A program made the position numbers and the translations under genes. 8,343 nt of DNA from an uncultured Collinsella sp. Its GTDB lineage: Bacteria; Actinomycetota; Coriobacteriia; Coriobacteriales; Coriobacteriaceae. The stretch is from assembly GCA_902494935.1 (NCBI GenBank), contig CABUVH010000087.1:1-8343 (forward strand), given 5' to 3'. Shown here one piece after another: positions 5,629 through 8,343 of this stretch (position 1 is its first letter; every line of letters starts with the position of its first letter). A model generated the notes under the pieces. The model saw only the letters and a program-made list of their open reading frames with translations. It was not told the origin of the DNA and did no database searches.

Positions 5629-5686
5629 AATGAAGACCCGTAAGATGTGGATAAACAACTTCTACGGGAAGCGCAGGTAACTCAAT

Positions 5687-7348
5687 ATGACCAAGCATGT
5701 GTTCGTAACCGGTGGCGTGGTTTCGTCCCTGGGCAAGGGTATCACCGCGGCCTCGCTGGGCCGTCTGCTCAAGTCGCGTGGCTACAAAGTAACGATGCAG
5801 AAGGCCGACCCGTATCTGAACGTCGACCCCGGTACCATGAGCCCGTTCCAGCATGGTGAGGTCTTCGTTACCGAGGACGGCTACGAGTCCGACCTGGACC
5901 TGGGTCATTACGAGCGCTTTATTGATGAGAACCTGACCCGCGATTCCAACTTTACGACCGGTGCCATCTACAAAAGCCTAATCGCCCGCGAGCGTCGCGG
6001 CGACTTTTTGGGCGGTACCGTGCAGGTGATTCCCCACGTCACCAATGCCATTAAGGACAAGTTCCGCCGCGTCGAGGAGCAGACCGGCTCCGATGTAGTC
6101 ATCACCGAGCTGGGCGGCACGATCGGCGACATTGAGTCCCAACCGTTTGTCGAGGCCATCCGTCAGTACCGCAAGGAGGCCGGCCCCGAGAACGTCTGCT
6201 ACATCCACGTGTCGCTCGTTCCCTATATCGCCGCCGCCCATGAGGTCAAGACCAAGCCCACGCAGCATTCCGTCAAGGAGCTCCGCAGCTTTGGCATCCA
6301 GCCCGATATCATCGTGCTGCGCTCCGACCACCATATCGATGACGCTATCCGCGGAAAGATCGCAAGCTTCTGCGACGTCGACACCGATTGCGTCTTTACC
6401 AACGAGGACTGCGCGAGCATTTACGATGTTCCGCAGCTGCTTGCCGAGCAGGACTTTGACCTGCGCATTTGCGAGCGCCTGGGTCTGGATCCGCGTGAGC
6501 GCGACATGAGCGAGTGGAACGAGTTCCTGCGCAAACAGAATCACGCCAACCATCACGCCGACAAGGTGAAGATCGCCGTCGTGGGTAAGTACACGCAGCT
6601 GCCCGATGCGTACCTGTCGGTTATCGAGGCCCTGCACCATGCGGGCGTCTTCTACGATCGCCATGTGGACGTCCAGCTGGTCGACGGCGAGAGCCTCGAC
6701 GAGCAGAATGTCTCCGAGGTTCTGGGCGACGCCTCGGGCATCCTGGTCCCCGGCGGCTTTGGCAAGCGCGCCCTGGAGGGCAAGATCCTCGCGGCCGAGT
6801 TTGCCCGTGAGCACAAGATTCCGTATCTGGGCATTTGCCTGGGTATGCAGGTCGCCGTGTGCGAGTTCGCCCGCAATGTCGTTGGCCTTGCCGGTGCCAG
6901 CTCCTCCGAGTTTGATCCGGACGGTCCGTATAGCGTCATCGATCTGATGAGCTCGCAGGAGGACGTGACCGAGAAGGGCGGCACCATGCGCCTGGGCGCC
7001 TATCCGTGCAAGCTCGCCGCCGATACCCTTGCTCGCGAGGCATATGGTGAGGAACTCGTCTACGAGCGTCACCGTCACCGCTTTGAGTTCAACAACGCTT
7101 TCCGTGACCAGCTCGAGGACGCCGGCTTGGTTATCTCGGGTCTGTCGCCCGACGAGCGCCTGGTCGAGATGGTCGAGCTGCCGCGCGACGTGCATCCGTG
7201 GTATGTGGCAACCCAGGCTCACCCCGAGTTCAAGAGCCGCCCGACCAACCCGCAGCCGTTGTTCCGAGAGTTCGTGCGTGCCTCGATCGGTCAGCACGAG
7301 GGTGTCGATCGCCTGCAGGTGACGCCCATGAACCTCGCTACGGACTAA
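5687..7348 (+). CDS. pyrG: CTP synthase (glutamine-hydrolysing)
   Basis: This 553-residue cytoplasmic enzyme makes CTP from UTP, ATP and glutamine, the last step of pyrimidine nucleotide synthesis. The N-terminal synthase domain (about 1-270) starts TKHVFVTGGVVSSLGKGITA, with the phosphate-binding loop around 13-18. It also has QKADPYLNVDPGTMSP at 38-53, GEVFVTEDG at 57-65 and ELGGTIGDIES at 141-151. The C-terminal class I glutamine amidotransferase domain (about 293-535) has VPGGFG at 354-359, the nucleophile Cys384 in GICLGMQ, the RHRHRFEFNN signature at 461-470, and the His512/Glu514 pair in ATQAHPEFKSRP. Length is normal and all key residues are present. The ribosome binding site is modest (cagg, 9 bases before ATG). 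xerD follows after 2 bases. Confidence 0.98.
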   Translation: MTKHVFVTGGVVSSLGKGITAASLGRLLKSRGYKVTMQKADPYLNVDPGTMSPFQHGEVFVTEDGYESDLDLGHYERFIDENLTRDSNFTTGAIYKSLIARERRGDFLGGTVQVIPHVTNAIKDKFRRVEEQTGSDVVITELGGTIGDIESQPFVEAIRQYRKEAGPENVCYIHVSLVPYIAAAHEVKTKPTQHSVKELRSFGIQPDIIVLRSDHHIDDAIRGKIASFCDVDTDCVFTNEDCASIYDVPQLLAEQDFDLRICERLGLDPRERDMSEWNEFLRKQNHANHHADKVKIAVVGKYTQLPDAYLSVIEALHHAGVFYDRHVDVQLVDGESLDEQNVSEVLGDASGILVPGGFGKRALEGKILAAEFAREHKIPYLGICLGMQVAVCEFARNVVGLAGASSSEFDPDGPYSVIDLMSSQEDVTEKGGTMRLGAYPCKLAADTLAREAYGEELVYERHRHRFEFNNAFRDQLEDAGLVISGLSPDERLVEMVELPRDVHPWYVATQAHPEFKSRPTNPQPLFREFVRASIGQHEGVDRLQVTPMNLATD

Positions 7349-7350
7349 GG

Positions 7351-8292
7351 GTGCCGGCGAACAAAGAACATACCGAAGCTACTCCCTCGTCGCTCGCCGT
7401 GGCGGCGGGGGAGTATCTCGATTACCTCGCGGTCGAGCGGGGTTTGGCGCGCAACACGATTGCGGCCTATCGTCGTGACCTGACGACGTACTGCGCCTAT
7501 CTGGAGCGGGCGGGTATTGTGTCTTTTGAAGAGGTGACTCGTCAGGTCGTGGAGGGCTTTGTCGCCGACCGTCGCGATGGGGGCTATTCCGATGCCTCGG
7601 TGGAGCGTGCGCTTGCGGCCGTGAAGGGCCTGCATGCCTTTTTGGTGCGCGATGGGGCTGTGGCCCAAAATCCAACGGCGGCGTTGCGCCTGCCTAAAAA
7701 GGCTGAGCGTTTGCCGGAGTATCTATCGGTGGAGGATGTCTCGGCGCTGCTCGATCAAGACTTTCCCGAGGGCGAGATGGGACTGCGCGACCATGCCATC
7801 TTGGAAGTGCTCTACGGATGCGGTTTGCGTGTGAGTGAGCTGGTTGGGCTCGATGTGGGCGATATCCATATTGACGATGGTTTTGTACTCGTTCGCGGTA
7901 AGGGCTCAAAGGAACGCCTGTCCCCACTGGTGGGAAGCGCGGCGCGAGCTCTGACGCTCTATGTAACTGAGGGACGTTCTCGCTTGGCGGCCCATGCCCG
8001 CGGAACCGAGACCTCGGCGGTTTTTTTAAATAAGAACGGACGTCGCCTGTCGCGCCAGGCCGTGCATGCGATATGCGAGCGGTATGGGCGTCAGGTGGGG
8101 CTGGTGGGGCTCCATCCCCATACCTTGCGCCACTCCTTTGCCACCCACATGCTCGCGGGCGGTGCCGACCTGCGTGTGCTGCAGGAGATTTTGGGCCATG
8201 CCGATATTTCGACCACGCAGGTCTACACGCATGTCGACCGAACGCAACTGACCGAGGTCTATCTGGCGGCGCATCCGCTAGCACATCGCTAG
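7351..8292 (+). CDS. xerD: Site-specific tyrosine recombinase XerD
   Basis: This 313-residue recombinase would act with a XerC partner at the chromosomal dif site to resolve chromosome dimers at division. The N-terminal core-binding (SAM-like) domain is at about 14-105 (EYLDYLAVERGLARNTIAAY). The catalytic domain at about 120-305 contains Arg160 (GCGLRVSEL), Lys184 (RGKGSKER), His257 and Arg260 (HPHTLRHSFATH), His283 (LGHADIS) and the nucleophile Tyr292 (TTQVYTHVD), so the full set is intact. GADLRVLQ before the last box resembles XerD more than XerC. No in-frame ATG exists near the 5' end. GTG at 7351, 2 bases after the pyrG stop, gives a complete N-terminus. GTG at 7399 is possible but would trim the domain. 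Translation is probably coupled to pyrG. An integron or phage integrase is unlikely given size and context. Confidence 0.92.
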   Translation: MPANKEHTEATPSSLAVAAGEYLDYLAVERGLARNTIAAYRRDLTTYCAYLERAGIVSFEEVTRQVVEGFVADRRDGGYSDASVERALAAVKGLHAFLVRDGAVAQNPTAALRLPKKAERLPEYLSVEDVSALLDQDFPEGEMGLRDHAILEVLYGCGLRVSELVGLDVGDIHIDDGFVLVRGKGSKERLSPLVGSAARALTLYVTEGRSRLAAHARGTETSAVFLNKNGRRLSRQAVHAICERYGRQVGLVGLHPHTLRHSFATHMLAGGADLRVLQEILGHADISTTQVYTHVDRTQLTEVYLAAHPLAHR

Positions 8293-8308
8293 CACATCGC
8301 TAGCACCT
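8276..8308 (+). repeat. Three tandem 11-bp repeats across the xerD stop
   Basis: The unit cgctagcacat occurs at 8276-8286 and 8287-8297, with a one-mismatch third copy at 8298-8308; a partial fourth (cgctgacct) follows. The TAG stop at 8290-8292 lies in the second unit, so the last residues of XerD (LAHR) are encoded by repeat sequence. Copy-number change would keep a stop close by because each unit carries a tag. Confidence 0.75.
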
Positions 8309-8343
8309 CGCTGACCTGCATATTTATAAATATTAAATGGGAC

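Noticed and set aside
5628..5660. Bacillus-type pyrG control by reiterative G addition at the transcript start
   Set aside because: The predicted initial transcript lacks the GGGC start, and no terminator lies between promoter and gene.
5978..7297. 439-residue open frame on the - strand across pyrG
   Set aside because: It is an antisense shadow of the pyrG codon pattern with no recognisable motifs.
7198..7350. Extension of xerD upstream to GTG 7198 inside pyrG
   Set aside because: It would overlap the conserved glutaminase end of pyrG by about 150 bases, and the added residues do not resemble a recombinase N-terminus.
8321..8343. AT-rich tail (tataaat-like) as promoter of the next gene
   Set aside because: It is suggestive, but the window ends before any gene and no -35 partner is seen, so it is not supported.

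Overview
The window looks like chromosomal DNA of a high-GC, gut-type actinobacterium of the Coriobacteriia, most likely Collinsella or a close relative. This is an inference from the GC- and C-ending codon use, the protein sequences and the arginine deiminase cluster. It cannot be proved from the window alone. All supported genes are on the + strand, and none shows a frameshift or internal stop.

Layout: (1) 2-2845 is an arginine deiminase (ADI) pathway cluster: the last 38 codons of arginine deiminase (arcA), a complete catabolic ornithine carbamoyltransferase (arcB/argF) and a YfcC-type transporter that very likely acts as the arginine/ornithine antiporter. The carbamate kinase gene (arcC) that would complete ATP production is not in the window. 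(2) 2846-3431 is a 586-base non-coding stretch. It starts with a chain of hairpins, includes one strong and one symmetric terminator, then holds three copies of a degenerate 73-base repeat, and ends with a promoter. (3) 3432-4913 is a monocistronic UPF0371/DUF1846 gene with its own terminator. (4) 5170-5508 is a small winged-helix DNA-binding protein of unknown target, again followed by a terminator. (5) 5687-8292 is a two-gene unit, pyrG (CTP synthase) and xerD (tyrosine recombinase). The genes are 2 bases apart and xerD starts with GTG. The window ends in a short tandem repeat at the xerD stop and an AT-rich tail.

How the genes work together: arcA, arcB and the antiporter form one catabolic route. 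Arginine is imported and deiminated to citrulline, citrulline is split to ornithine and carbamoyl phosphate, and ornithine is exported. pyrG and xerD are housekeeping genes (CTP synthesis and chromosome dimer resolution) with no biochemical link beyond shared transcription. The winged-helix protein sits upstream of pyrG but is separated from it by a terminator.

I found no CRISPR array, transposon, tRNA or rRNA, and no clear defence or other new system. The least explained items are the three-copy intergenic repeat, whose copies each read as a CxxC peptide but in three different frames, and the hairpin-rich region after the antiporter gene.
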